DNA from: Hirundichthys speculiger
Lineage: Eukaryota > Chordata > Actinopteri > Beloniformes > Exocoetidae
Assembly: GCA_018398805.1 (NCBI GenBank)
Contig: JAGFBZ010002939.1
Span: forward strand, 62,001-126,000
Reading direction: 5' to 3'
Length of the DNA: 64,000 nt
Under the pieces are notes generated by a model. It was not told the origin of the DNA and searched no databases. It saw only the letters and a program-made list of their open reading frames with translations. Positions 1 through 10,553 of this stretch are shown here, one piece after another (within the stretch, counting starts at the first letter, position 1; each line of letters begins with the position of its first letter). The translations under genes and the position numbers were made by a program.

Positions 1-1010
1 ATATAAATTACATTTTCCACAACAACACTTGTTTTGACTCTTTTTATATGCAAAATTTAGCTTTATGTTTCAGTAACTTTTTTTCAGCAATATTGATAGT
101 GAATCTGTGAATATGTGAAATAGGATACCTCTAAGTGTCACCTTTCATTAGAGGCCAAGATTATGACTGTACGATGAAGCGTTCAAGAGTTATGTCCTTT
201 TATCCGAGGTATGTGGCCATGTTTATCCAAGTGCCATTTTGGAGCGCCTAGACATACTCTTACAAAACGTGTGTAAAATACTCATTTTTAGTGGTATTGT
301 TATCAAATTTGAACTTGCACTAGGTAAGGCTTCATGCTGTGGTCCCATTGTGTTTTCCAGCTAATAAGTCACAGCTGCACTCATCTGCAGACATCTGTTT
401 ACAAAAAAAATTCAGGCGGAAATAAAAAAACTTATATTTCAGTGTGTTAAAACTCAGATTACTCAATGCTAGTAGCACTTACAGTGATTCTGACAGTTGG
501 GGGAAAAACTTCAGAGTGTTACCTTTCAAAAGAGACCAAAACCATCCATGTGCTATAAACAGTTCAAGAACAGCTTTCAATTTACTTTGGGTATGTCTTG
601 GATAGGCGTTTTATGCAAATTATACAGGAATGTTAAGGGGTTAAGGAGCTGCCTTTGATTGTTAATGTAAAATTTGAATTTAAATATTTTTGCTTTTCTC
701 ATGAATACACATTTTATCTGTGATGATTGCTCTGTGGCATTTTAGTGGATTCAGTGAGAGATTAATTTACTTAGAGAGACTGAAAATATCACTGTTTTGA
801 CTCTCAAGTTGGACTAGAGGCTATTTTTCATTAATTCATTTATTTATGCATCTGTATTAGATCATTAAGTGGCCTTTATGCTGTTATTGAGGCTGCTGGC
901 TCGTTATTGCTGACCACTCTCTGTGAATGTGCCATGACAAAGGCTGGTTGACAATGTGACTACCCAGCTTGATGTATGCGATTACCTGTTAAAAATAAAG
1001 CAGTATGGGA
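1..1010. other. AT-rich intergenic stretch without a gene
   Basis: I see no gene in this stretch. Two parts look like old, diverged copies of each other: around 135-240 and around 515-605 both run through a similar series of short words (an ACCTTTC word, then AGAG-CCAA, then GTTCAAGA, then a GGTATGT word). This suggests an ancient tandem duplication or an old repeat family. The next element, an L1-type LINE, begins close to 1011. Confidence 0.4.
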
Positions 1011-1143
1011 CTTCCGGTTTGGCTCTGAGAGAGTATGGCAGCGTAGGAGACAGCGCTCCCGACTGGAGAGATAAAAATAGCCCATAACGACTCGAATTCA
1101 TATCAAGTTGTGCTCGAAATTAAAATAAGGTCAGGGCTTTAAG

Positions 1144-1512
1144 ATGTCAAAATCCAAAAACAAAAAGAGATCCACACGAAACGCATTATATGAGGGAGAA
1201 GAAGATGACGAAGTCCCACTAGCTAGCAGCAATATGGAGGATAACGATATGCTAACAGACAAGGGGGAACAAGCTAGCGCAACACTATTTAGCGGCGGAA
1301 CTGTGCTGTATTGCTCGGTGAAGGAGACAACCAGCGACATGGCAAAGAGGGGATTCCCAGTAAGGGTCATTAAATGCCCGGAGACTATTTTGGAGCAGAT
1401 CTGGCGCCTATCGTGGCGTATACCAAGGAAGAACAGGGGCCAGGTGAATAAGGATCGGAACCAGAGCTACAAGGAGAAACTCCAGGCATACAGACGTCAG
1501 GAACAGGAATGA
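1144..1512 (+). pseudogene. L1-type ORF1 remnant (122 codons)
   Basis: This reading frame starts with ATG in a good context (AAGATG) just downstream of the LINE leader. Its position ahead of an L1-type endonuclease frame makes it the ORF1 (RNA-binding chaperone) of that LINE. The N-terminal part is very basic (SKSKNKKRSTR) followed by an acidic stretch. The C-terminal part again is basic and glutamine-rich and ends in RRQEQE. At 122 residues it is much shorter than the usual 300 or more residues of an L1 ORF1 protein. The coiled coil and RNA-recognition core are not recognisable, so I read it as an internally deleted copy. Function is inferred from position, not from a clear domain match. Confidence 0.5.
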
Positions 1513-1723
1513 TGAAAAGAGGACTGTGGACAGATAAGCTCATGTAAGTTTAAGCTATTAGATGATATCCCGAGGACTACTGACACAAAGCACTTAGGAT
1601 TTCTTTACTTTAATATACGAACTAAATATGGGGGGAAAAAAAACATATGTATGTATATATATATAGTCGGGTGCTTTTTCTGCCTGTGCTGTGAATAGAA
1701 TGGACATTAGCCAGACAAATGAA

Positions 1724-1754
1724 GGCCCCCTCACACCTTTCGGTGAGAGGGGCC
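1724..1754. other. GC-rich hairpin between LINE ORF1 and ORF2
   Basis: GGCCCCCTCACACC pairs with GGTGAGAGGGGCC across a loop of a few bases (CTTTC region), with one or two mismatches. It lies in the spacer between the ORF1 remnant and ORF2 of the LINE. It could be a structured part of the element's bicistronic RNA; that role is inference. Confidence 0.4.
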
Positions 1755-1989
1755 CTCCCCCAAAGCCCCCCCTACATCGAGGCTCACTTAGGGTCACACT
1801 GGAGACCCCACAGTTGGAAGTCAACTTATCAATCTCCTTTTTTTTCATCTGTTCAAGGACATTTAAGGGTTCTTTCTGCAGCTGTCGTTCTATACAGCTC
1901 AAATGTTTGTGTTATTGTTCAAATATGTTAAGGGAGTGTAAGGATTATGCAAGGTTTTGCTATTTCATAAACGTCCAGAAAATCAGAGT

Positions 1990-2839
1990 ATGGCTAGTGG
2001 AAAGATAAATATTATTTCATATAATGTAAATGGTCTATTAAATCCAATTAAGTGCAATAAGATATTAACAAAAATGAAGCGAGAACAAGCACAGATAGTA
2101 TATCTGCAGGAAACCCACCTGGACTCTAAGGAACATGAGAAATTGAAGAGACTGGGTTTCACGGGTGTGTTTTCATCCTCTTATAAGTCTGGATGAAGAA
2201 GGGGTGTCGCTATCCTTATATCAGGCAAATTACACTTTGAAAAAGTATTTGAGAAATGTGATCGGGAGGGACGATATATATTAGTAAGGGGAAACATAGA
2301 GGGGATTCCTATCACGTTACTAAATATTTATGCACCACCTGGAAGCAACACGCACTTCTTCAAGAAAGTCGTTGATATGATGGTATCAGAAACAGTCGGC
2401 CTTTTAATCTGTGGGGGAGACCTAAATATACACTTACAGCCAAAAATAGATACTTCTAATGAGAAAATACAGAATCCGAATTCATTGACTAAGAAAATTA
2501 ACATGTTATTTGAGGAGGTGGGTTTAATTGATATATGGAGAGAGCTACACCCCAATCAGAGGGATTATACACATTACTCCCCTCCCCATGCACTATACAC
2601 AAGAATAGATTACTTCTTAATATTTGGAAAAGACAAAGATAAAATACACACCTGTGAAATTGGAACAATTGACTTAAGCGACCATGCACCTATACACCTC
2701 TTGATAGACCTAAACCTACGAGTAAAAATTAATAACTGGAAACTAAACTCAAGCCTGCTTAATGACCCTCGATTTAAAGAACAGATTAAAAAAGAGATTC
2801 GTTTCTATTTGGATATGAACGATAAAGGAGATGTATCTC
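1990..2839 (+). pseudogene. L1-type ORF2, endonuclease domain (interrupted)
   Basis: This is the N-terminal APE-like endonuclease of the LINE ORF2 protein, which nicks target DNA to prime reverse transcription. Motifs in order are SYNVNGL near the start, LQETHL (catalytic glutamate), NIYAPP, GGDLNI (catalytic Asp/Asn) and SDHAPI (catalytic Asp-His) near 2680. The start ATG at 1990 follows AGT. A TGA at 2194-2196 breaks the frame after about 68 codons; downstream the same frame continues with RRGVAI. The frame is cut at 2839 by the LTR element and resumes at 5790 after the duplicated target ATCTC. Without RT and the C-terminal domain this piece cannot act alone. Confidence 0.85.
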
Positions 2840-3013
2840 TGTCAAGGTATCAGTAACGTAAATGATGCATGACGTAGTTATGTATACAGAAAATAACGCG
2901 AGAGTTCGTGACTGAGTTAGACGAGAACTGGACATGTAAAAACCAGAGTGTGTGAGTTGCAATAAATGGAAGTTGGATCCGAAAGACAGTTTTGGCCTTT
3001 GATATATTTGACA
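2840..3013 (+). repeat. 5' LTR (174 bp)
   Basis: Direct repeat of 5616-5789, starting with TG and ending with CA. Two differences were counted by eye: T versus C in the AATAAA/C word and T versus G in the CAGTTTTGG/CAGTGTTGG word. AATAAA near 2962 in this copy may be its polyadenylation signal. Confidence 0.95.
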
Positions 3014-3030
3014 TGGTGTCAGAAGTGCTC
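3014..3030 (+). promoter_or_regulatory. Probable tRNA primer-binding site
   Basis: TGGTGTCAGAAGTGCTC begins directly after the 5' LTR. TGG complementary to the CCA end of a tRNA at this spot is the hallmark of an LTR-element primer-binding site. I cannot assign the tRNA. Confidence 0.75.
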
Positions 3031-3048
3031 TAAGAAAGAACGGACGAC

Positions 3049-4197
3049 ATGGCAAAGTTTAAGCCTCCAGAAAGTTTTAACTTCAAGAGACCGGGAGAGT
3101 GGCCGTCGTGGAGACAGAGATTCACACGATTCAGGTCAGCCTCCAAACTCAGCTACGAGGATGCAGACGTCCAGTTCAGCACGCTAATATATGCAATGGG
3201 CAACGAAGCTGAGAATATTTTCAAGACATTCACCTTCACGGAGGAGGAGGATGAAGATGATTATGAGACTGTTTTGGGGAAATTTGATGAGTATTTCATA
3301 CCAAAACTGAACACCATTCATGAAAGGGCGTGCTTTTACCAAAGGCAACAGAAATCAGGGGAAACGGCGGAGACGTTTATCCGAGCCCTGCATGAACTGA
3401 GTGACAATTGCGAGTTTGGAGACAAGAAACACGAACACATAAGAGACAGATTAGTCGTAGGAATACGAGATAAAGAACTGTCCAGAAAACTGCAGCTAAC
3501 CTCGGAATTAACCCTCGAAATGGCAGTGCTTATGGTGAGGCAAGCTGAAGAGGTGGCGCAGCAAGAGCAGCAGGCTCTGCTGACAGTGCAGGCGGTGAAA
3601 CAAAAGAAATTCGGGACGAAAGCAGGACACCCGCAGGGAGAGAGGAGCCAAGCACAGCAGCGCGGCTACCAATGGGAAAGCAAGTGCACTCGGTGCGGTA
3701 AAGAAAAGCACAAAAATGGAACAAAATGCCCAGCTATGGATTCTGAATGCAGGAAGTGCGGGCAGAAGGGGCACTGGGAAAGAAAATGCTTTTCAAAGGC
3801 TGTGAGGGAAGTTAGCCAGGGCAATGAAGAGGATGAAAGCTTCTATCTCGGTGCAGTGAGTAAACGAAAACAAAGCAGTGGAGAACAATGGACAGAACAG
3901 ATCCACATAGGGTACACGCCAGTGAGATTTAGAATAGATACAGGTGCTGATGTCACTGTAATGAACATGGAAACATTTAAAACACTCAAGCCAGAAAGAA
4001 AGCTGGAGCCACACCAGGGCCTGTTAGAGAGCCCAGGGGGAACACTGGACATTATGGGACAATGTACAGCTAGCACATTACACAAACAAAGAAAACACAT
4101 TTTCAATATATATGTAGCTAGAGGGCCCACAGTCAGTAACTTATTGGGCAGAGACACAGCAGTGGAGATGGGGCTGGTAAAACGAGTACAGCAATGA
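3049..4197 (+). CDS. Gag-protease frame of the gypsy-like element (382 aa)
   Basis: One intact frame encodes the structural and protease part of the element. The N-terminal two thirds are Gag-like: WPSWRQRF near residue 18, a helical region, and FIRALHELSDNC near residue 110, the usual retrotransposon capsid pattern. A double zinc knuckle follows at about residues 212-245 (CTRCGKEKH, then CRKCGQKGHWERKC). The retropepsin motif RIDTGADVTVM, with its catalytic Asp, lies near residue 295. The frame ends at TGA 4195-4197 just after the protease. In related elements Pol continues from here; in this copy the downstream part is a broken remnant. The frame itself is open from ATG 3049, 36 bases after the LTR. 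Confidence 0.9.
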   Translation: MAKFKPPESFNFKRPGEWPSWRQRFTRFRSASKLSYEDADVQFSTLIYAMGNEAENIFKTFTFTEEEDEDDYETVLGKFDEYFIPKLNTIHERACFYQRQQKSGETAETFIRALHELSDNCEFGDKKHEHIRDRLVVGIRDKELSRKLQLTSELTLEMAVLMVRQAEEVAQQEQQALLTVQAVKQKKFGTKAGHPQGERSQAQQRGYQWESKCTRCGKEKHKNGTKCPAMDSECRKCGQKGHWERKCFSKAVREVSQGNEEDESFYLGAVSKRKQSSGEQWTEQIHIGYTPVRFRIDTGADVTVMNMETFKTLKPERKLEPHQGLLESPGGTLDIMGQCTASTLHKQRKHIFNIYVARGPTVSNLLGRDTAVEMGLVKRVQQ

Positions 4198-5371
4198 AGA
4201 CAGCAGCTGTCCACCAGGGGACGATGAGGACCGACCCGGTGAAAATACACCTACGAGATGATGCTGTTCCACACGCCGTACACACAGCCAGGAGAGTCCC
4301 ACTGCCACTCTTACCCAAAGTCCAAGCTGAGCTGCAGCGCATGGAGGAAGAGGGCGTGAAGATGTCAGGGGACATTAAAAAGAAAATTGAAACATGTCAC
4401 TTTTGTCAGACAAACAGACTCACTCAGAGGAGGGAACAGTTGCAGTCGACACCCCTGCCTGAGAGACCTTGGCAAAAGATAGCCACACATTTGTGAATAC
4501 AAAGGAAAGCAATACCTAGTGATATCAGATTATTACTCACGGTATCTAGAGATACTACACTTAATTAACAACAGAATAGGTAGTGAGGTTAATGAAGGCA
4601 ACGTTCGCCAGCTATGGCATCCCTGAGCAGATGGTTAGTGATAATGGACCTCAGTACACCAGCGAGGCTTGGAAAGAGTTTTGCAGGCTGTATGACATTG
4701 AGGATTCCACGTCAAGCCCGCACAACCCCCAAGGCAACGGGCACGCAGAACGTGCAGTGCAAACCGCCAAGCGCATACTCAAGCAGGACGACCCCCTGCT
4801 GGCTTTAATGTGCTACCGCTCTACGCCAACCACATCCACGGGAGTGAGCCCGGCAGAAATGCTCATGGGGCGTAAGATTCGCACAACACTGCCGTCAGTA
4901 AAAGGAAACCTGATCCCACGGCAGCCGAACTGAGACCTCATCCACCGCCGAGATGAAGAAGCCAAACAACAACAAGCATTCTACTACAACCGGAGACACG
5001 GAGCGAGGGACTTGCCACCCTTGCACACAGGTGACAACGTCCTGTCCAAACTGGATGGGGAGAAGGTGTGGAAAGGCCGATCATCGGTGCTGCAGGAGTG
5101 TGGTACGCCACGCTCGTATCGGGTGAAGTCGCCGGGGGGAGGAGAGATGAGAAGAAATAGGCGACATCTTCAGCAAGTACCACCGCTGACTGAAGAAGAG
5201 AACATAGACTCTGGGCAACCAGCCCCAGAGCCAGAGACAGAAATCCCACAAAGGGGCTCTGACCAGGGACTGTGTGAGAGCAAAGTTAGGAGTCCTACAG
5301 TAACACCTGAAGGACTGATGGTGACCAGATTTGGTAGAGTTAGTAGACCTGGGAAAAGAATGGACATTTAG
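4194..5371 (+). pseudogene. Deleted pol remnant: RT start fused to integrase
   Basis: The first part (4194-4360) looks like the extreme N-terminus of a gypsy reverse transcriptase (PLLPKVQAELQRMEEEG). It then switches at about 4355-4365 into the zinc-binding/linker region of integrase (CHFCQTNR, HCxxC-type). The whole RT and RNase H are therefore missing. A stop at 4494-4496 and a shift follow. Integrase core motifs reappear at 4583-4933: VSDNGPQY with the second catalytic Asp, and HNPQGNGHAERAVQ with the catalytic Glu. The C-terminal tail is in a third frame at 5012-5371. The first catalytic Asp region around 4500-4560 is readable but out of frame. The gene is non-functional. Confidence 0.85.
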
Positions 5372-5605
5372 TTAAGTAACTCAGAGAACAGAGTATTTCA
5401 GTTTTGTTAAGAATTTAAGTTTTAGTTTGAGTTAAGGTTCACATTCTGAAGTAACCTGAGAGGTATCTTATAATTACATATGTTAAAGGTGCTATGTAAA
5501 AGTGAAAAGCAGTTCATTCTTTTAAGTTGAAATGACCAAAGGAAAATATGGGTTACTGTGAATAAGTTTAATGTTGTGCTTAATGTTCTAGAAGTAGAAT
5601 AATTC

Positions 5606-5615
5606 GAGGGGGATA
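5606..5615 (+). promoter_or_regulatory. Polypurine tract
   Basis: GAGGGGGATA directly precedes the 3' LTR. This is the usual site where plus-strand DNA synthesis is primed in LTR elements. Confidence 0.7.
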
Positions 5616-5789
5616 TGTCAAGGTATCAGTAACGTAAATGATGCATGACGTAGTTATGTATACAGAAAATAACGCGAGAGTTCGTGACTGAGTTAGACGA
5701 GAACTGGACATGTAAAAACCAGAGTGTGTGAGTTGCAATAAACGGAAGTTGGATCCGAAAGACAGTGTTGGCCTTTGATATATTTGACA
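5616..5789 (+). repeat. 3' LTR (174 bp)
   Basis: Same length as the 5' LTR at 2840-3013 with two substitutions. It is followed by the duplicated target ATCTC (5790-5794) and then by L1 sequence in the frame that was left at 2839. Confidence 0.95.
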
Positions 5790-6570
5790 ATCTCCTCCCA
5801 TTTTATGGGATGCTGTAAAAGCTGTCCTGAGAGGCAAAATAATATCAATATCATCTTATTAAAAAAAAAAAATCAGGAACAAGAAATGAGGGGAATTACA
5901 AAATAAATTAAAAGAATTGGAGAAAACACATAAAGAGAAAACTACACAGTATATACTGGACGAAATCAGGAAAACGAGAAATGAAATTGATAATGTGACA
6001 ACGCAGGAGATTAAGAAAAATCTCATGTTCCTGAAACAAAGATATTATGAAGGAGGGTCAAAATCAATGAAAGTTCTGGCTTGGAAGCTTAAAAAGAAAA
6101 CAGCACAGAACACGATTCATAAGATCAAAGATCCACTGACAAAAGTAATAAAAACTAAAACAAATGAAATTCAGGGAGCCTTTGAAACATTTTATAAGAC
6201 TCTGTACACTAAGAGAACAGGATGTACCATCGCTGAAAAAGATAGTTTTTTAAATTCTCTGGAATTACCAATGCCAAACGAAAAACAGAATAAAATAATG
6301 ATTGAAGATACAACAGAAAAAGAGCTAAAAATAGCAATAAGTGAACTGAATTTAAATAAGTTTCCAGGATCAGATGGCTATACAGCAGAATGGTACAAAG
6401 AGTTGAAAGAGGAGCTAACACCAGTGATGCTTTCTAAGTTAAATTGGGCATTAAAGGAAGCACAAACACCACCCAGTTGGAGGGAAGCTATAATATCCGC
6501 CATTCCAAAAGAAAATAAAGACAAATTAGAATGTGGATCATACAGACCTATATCTGTTCTTAATATAGAC
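5790..6570 (+). pseudogene. L1-type ORF2, linker and start of reverse transcriptase
   Basis: This is the continuation of the LINE ORF2 after the LTR element. It begins with the usual L1 words around LWDAVKAVLRGKIIS, then a frame-breaking stop in a run of A (about 5850-5875). A long open stretch follows at 5917-6570. It holds a basic helical linker and the first reverse transcriptase blocks: LNKFPGSDGYTAEWYK (RT block 1-2) and SYRPISVLNID (block 2). It is cut at 6570 by a hAT insertion within that last motif and resumes at 8355 with YRLFTSI. The domain order and spacing match a normal L1 ORF2. Confidence 0.85.
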
Positions 6571-6723
6571 TTATAGACTTATAGAATATAGACATCGATG
6601 ACGTCGACGCAAAAAATACGTCGACGCAAAAACTGCACGTCGATGCGCCGTCACTCAGAAATGGCGGCGGCCGCGGCATCGAGTAGCAGCGAGTAGGGGG
6701 AGAAGAAGCTATCTCGTAACAGG

Positions 6724-7580
6724 ATGTCAAAAGTATGGGAGTACTTTACACCTAAAGGTAACGATTCGGTGGTCTGTGACCTGTGCAAAATAGAGATGGC
6801 ATATCATAAAAGCCCCACCGCGATGCACCAGCACCTTAAGAGGAGGCACCCGGGAGCTGCTTGTGTGGAGGAGAAGACACCGTAAGTTTTCAATTTTTTT
6901 TTCTTTCCTTGTTTGCAATGATTAACCCCGTCATTCATCCAAACCGCACTACGTAACTTGTGCTCCAGCCTCGCACACACAGAACATGTGCCCACTTAAA
7001 CACACACACACACACACGCCCCTCACACACTCGCCTCTTGCTGACACACTTTTTTTAACTGACACAGACACACACTCATCAAATACACGCTAAAGTTAGG
7101 TTTTTTTTAATTTCTTTGTCTCTCTCTTTTTTTTTTTTTTTTTTAAATACAACATTCACAGTCTTTTATCCCCTCTGCTGTCCGGTTGTTAAATTTATCT
7201 TTGTGAATCTGTTTGGTCTGTACTGTGCAACTAGTTACTGTGTACCTTCTTGGAAATGTTTCATCCGGTGTTTGTATAGGCTTTTATTTATTTTTCTTTA
7301 TTTATTTATTTTTTTATTATTTTTAATTTTTATATATATATATGATTAATGTATTTATTGGTATTAGCACTTTTTTTCTTATGCAACAAAATTGCAGATT
7401 TTGCACATAGCTGCCAACTTTTCTCCCTGTGTTTTTATTGTATGTTTTTTTTTTTTTTTAATGTGTGTGTTGGGGAGCGAGCTGCCGAATCGAATTGCCC
7501 TCCAAGGGATAAATAAAGTTGTCTTGAATCTTGAATCTTGAATTCATTGTTGTTTTCTAACTTTTGACTTTTAGGTTAAT

Positions 7581-7615
<35 letters not shown>

Positions 7616-7767
7616 CTTTATTGGTATGGGCAGATCATTTAGAAGTATATATTTTTATTAACCTGTGCACTGTGTTTGTGATTTATGTTTTCAGGGACAG
7701 GGATAAGCAGAAAAGTTTGGAGGACTACTATCAGACCAAAAAAAAACCACACCCCCTGATTTATTGA
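6724..7767 (+). CDS. Two-exon BED zinc-finger protein of the hAT element (76 aa)
   Basis: Exon 1 is 6724-6881, followed by the donor GTAAGT; exon 2 is 7695-7767, preceded by TTTTCAG. The junction restores a proline codon (CC+G), and the product is 76 residues. Residues 1-45 are a BED zinc finger: WEYFTP, then CDLC (first Cys pair), then HQHLKRRH (His pair), the DNA-binding domain of hAT transposases. Exon 2 encodes [14 protein letters not shown] and stops. A run of about nine A at 7738-7746 shows why: in the next frame the words PPDLLKEM, typical of longer hAT proteins, follow. The short protein is therefore most simply a slippage-truncated transposase N-terminus, though the spliced frame is intact as it stands. 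Confidence 0.65.
7490..7550 (+). repeat. Retroposon 3' tail inside the hAT intron
   Basis: AGGGATAAATAAAGTTGT followed by repeats of TCTTGAA is the style of 3' end seen on fish LINE/SINE copies (polyadenylation-like AATAAA plus a short tandem tail). No body of the element is recognisable upstream. Confidence 0.5.
7582..7613. repeat. (ATT)n microsatellite
   Basis: About ten ATT units in a row within the intron of the BED-finger gene. Confidence 0.9.
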
Positions 7768-8354
7768 AAGAAATGTTTATTTATTTTTATTATTCTTTGT
7801 AAAGTCCTGGGAGCTCCAGTAACTACTAAAAGTTAAACTACTGTTCACTTAACTGTAATAGGCCTAATACTTGAATTTATTTGTTATTTATTTCACAGAT
7901 TTAAATAATTAGGCTAAGTTGCTGCTGTCACACATTGTGTTGTTTTGTAAATTGCAGCTGTCACCGCTGCTGTTATTTTTTAATTTATTTTATGTTGATA
8001 AGATTTTGGTTCAGATTGTGTTTTTTGCAGTTTTATTTATTGAAGGAAAGTTTTATTTTATTATTTTTTTTATTATAGGATTCCATTGCACTACAACTGT
8101 GTGCACTTTATTGTTGTATTGTTCAATACAATTCATTTTTGAACTTGAAAGAAGAAATTTGTGTTTTATTCATGGAGATAAATTAGCATTAATTGCTATA
8201 TAGGTCAAATTATGGGGAGATAATCGATAATCGAATCGAAATCTAATCGAATCGGATTTAAAAATGAATCGTTAGATTAATCGATGCATCGAAAAACTAT
8301 TTTCTAGATTAATCGATTACAAAAATAATCGTTTAACCCAGCCCTAATATAGAC

Positions 8355-10396
8355 TATAGGTTGTTTACCTCTATCACAGTTAGGCGACTGGAAAGATTTT
8401 TACCTAACTTAATATGCAATGACCAGACCGGCTTTATCCGAGAGCGACAAACACAAGATAACATACGACGGATATTACAAATAATTAGCAACATCCAAAA
8501 AAAACAAAACAGCGGCGATGGTAATTAGTATTGATGCAGAAAAAGCTTTCGATTCAGTGAACTAGAGTTTCCTCTACCGGGTCCTACATAGATTTGGCCT
8601 GCATGAAATAATAATTAAAACAATACAAGCATTATATAATAAACCCACTGCTAGAGTCAAGGTAAACGGCAGATTATCGAATAGCTTTATTTTAGAAAGA
8701 GGCACAAGGGAAGGTTGTACATGTTCACCACTACTATTTGCTCTATACTTAGAACCATTTAATCAATATATAAGACAAAATAAAGAAATAACAGGTATTA
8801 ACATTCAGGGAAAAGAGCATAAATTGGCCTGCTATGCAGATGATATTTTGATCTTCTTGAGTCAACCAACAAACTCCCTACCCAAATTAATGTATTCATT
8901 CGACTACTTTAGTCGCCTGTCAGGATATAAAATTATTATAAGCAAAACACAGTTACTTACATATAATTACAACCCAGCAGATGAAATTAAGAATAAATAT
9001 CATCTGGCATGGCAGACAGAATATTTAAAATATTTGGGGGTTGTCATAACAAAGTATCTCACAGAACTATATCAATACAATTATTTACCGATACTAAAAA
9101 AAATTAAAGAGGACATAGCGAGATGGAATCTAATTCCATGCTTGAGTTTTAGCTCAAGAATAGACTCGATTAAAATGAATATCTTACTCAAATTATTATA
9201 CCTATTCCAAACCCTTCCAACAGAAATAGAACAAAAACAATTTAACGAATGGGACAAAATCCTATCCAGATACATATGGCAAGGTAAAAGGCCTCAAATT
9301 TGATTTAAAACCCTGAAACTACCAAAAACAAAGGGAGGATGGGGACTTCCTTCCCTTAGAGATTATTACTGGGCAGCACAATTAAGACCTATAATATGCT
9401 GGTGTAATCCTTCCTACGATGCTCAGTGGAAAAATATTGAAGAGGGTCTAACTCCCATTCCCATACAAGCCCTGATGGCTGATAGTAGGTTGCAAGATTT
9501 TATTGGAAGTACAGAAAATCCATGGATCAAGTTAACTCTAAAAACATGGAAAACAGTGATAACCGAATACAAATTAGAAAAAGATACTGTGATCCTTAAG
9601 TGGTGTGCATATGACGCACAATTTGCACCAAACAAATTAGATAATAGATTCAAAGAGTGGACAAAAAGAGGCATAATGGCTATATGTAAGATTTTAAAGG
9701 ATAATATATTACTTAGTTTTGAAAGAATCAAAGAGAAATATGCTCTAGAGACACAAGACTTCTATCGGTACCTGCAGCTGATACATTTTATCAGTGAAAG
9801 GATAAAAAATCTATCAGAACAAAGTAAACAGCTGTTAGACATATTTAAAAGGGCTTATAACTCGCACAAAGATAGAGGTATAATTTCAGGTCTATATAAA
9901 GGGCTTATTAACATGAAAACACATTCCACTCTATACATTAAGATAAAATGGGAAATGGAGGAAGGACTAGATCTGATGGAGGAAGAGTGGGTAATAATAT
10001 GGGAATATCAATGGAAGTGTAGCAGTTCACAGAGTTGGAAAGAGTTTGGCTGGAAAAGTATGATTAGATATTTTATTACACCACACCAGAAATCCCACTA
10101 TAGAGATAACTCCCCAACTTGCTGGAGAAACTGTGGAAACACAAATGCAAATCACTATCGTGTCTTCTGAAATTGCTCAGTTATTAAAAACTATTGGAAG
10201 GAAATACATAAGGCAACACAAGACGTTTTTGGGAGTCACCTGCCTTTGGAATGTAAAATTCTTTTTTTTGGACTTATTCCGGAAAGATGGCCAAAGAGGG
10301 ACAAATACTTATTCAACATTCTGTCAGTAGCAGCCAAAAAAGCCCTTACAAGAAAATGGCTTTCATCAGAAAGCCCAACGCTGAACATGTGGTTGG
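8355..10396 (+). pseudogene. L1-type ORF2, reverse transcriptase core and C-terminal region
   Basis: This is the third piece of the LINE ORF2. Reverse transcriptase motifs appear in order: CNDQTGFIRERQ (8415-8455), SIDAEKAFDSV (first catalytic Asp, about 8527), REGCTCSPLLFALYLEP (about 8710) and ACYADDILIF (YADD catalytic box at 8829-8858). KYLGVVITK and a long helical C-terminal region with WKTVITEYKLEK follow. A Cys-rich segment with CWRNCGNTNANHYRVF at 10120-10167 corresponds to the L1 zinc-knuckle-like C-terminal domain. A frameshift lies near an A run at about 8500, and stops at about 8563, 9301-9303 and 10168-10170 break it. The frame stops at 10396, where a hAT inserted, and resumes at 13871. 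Confidence 0.85.
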
Positions 10397-10553
10397 CAGT
10401 GTTGGGTGTAACGCGGTACAAAGTAACGCGTTACTGTAACGGGATTACATTCGCCAGTAACGCAGTAATGTACCGCGTTACAGTTGTAATTTGTGTAATC
10501 ACATTACAGTTACTCTTAGACAAAAAAAATGCGTTACTTTAGTTACTTTAAAC

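Larger units (their letters stand above)
2840..5789 (+). mobile_element. Ty3/gypsy-like LTR retrotransposon inside the L1, internally deleted
   Basis: Two direct LTRs of 174 bp (2840-3013 and 5616-5789) flank an internal region with a Gag-protease frame and an integrase remnant. Both LTRs begin TGTCAAGG and end TTTGACA. The 5-bp target duplication ATCTC sits at 2835-2839 and 5790-5794, inside the L1 ORF2, which reads on in frame once the element is removed. A primer-binding site follows the 5' LTR and a purine tract precedes the 3' LTR. Reverse transcriptase and RNase H are missing, so the copy depended on enzymes supplied in trans or lost them after insertion. The LTRs differ at only two positions, so the insertion is recent relative to the L1. 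Confidence 0.95.
6571..8346 (+). mobile_element. Small hAT-type DNA transposon with a BED-finger gene
   Basis: This insertion separates two halves of the L1 RT. ATATAGAC (8 bp, the hAT target length) stands before it at 6563-6570 and after it at 8347-8354. The right end reads TTTAACCCAGCCCTA, the reverse complement of a hAT-like TAGGGCTGGG terminus. The left end lacks this terminus and instead has a short scrambled repeat of TATAGA words (6571-6593), including a second ATATAGAC at 6586-6593. The subterminal regions are rich in ATCGAT/TCGATG words on both sides. Inside are a two-exon BED-finger gene, a retroposon tail and an ATT microsatellite. No catalytic hAT domain is visible, so it is non-autonomous. 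Confidence 0.8.

Noticed and set aside
2840..5789. An endogenous retrovirus
   Set aside because: No envelope; short 174-bp LTRs, double zinc knuckle and gypsy-type integrase words fit a Ty3/gypsy-like retrotransposon.
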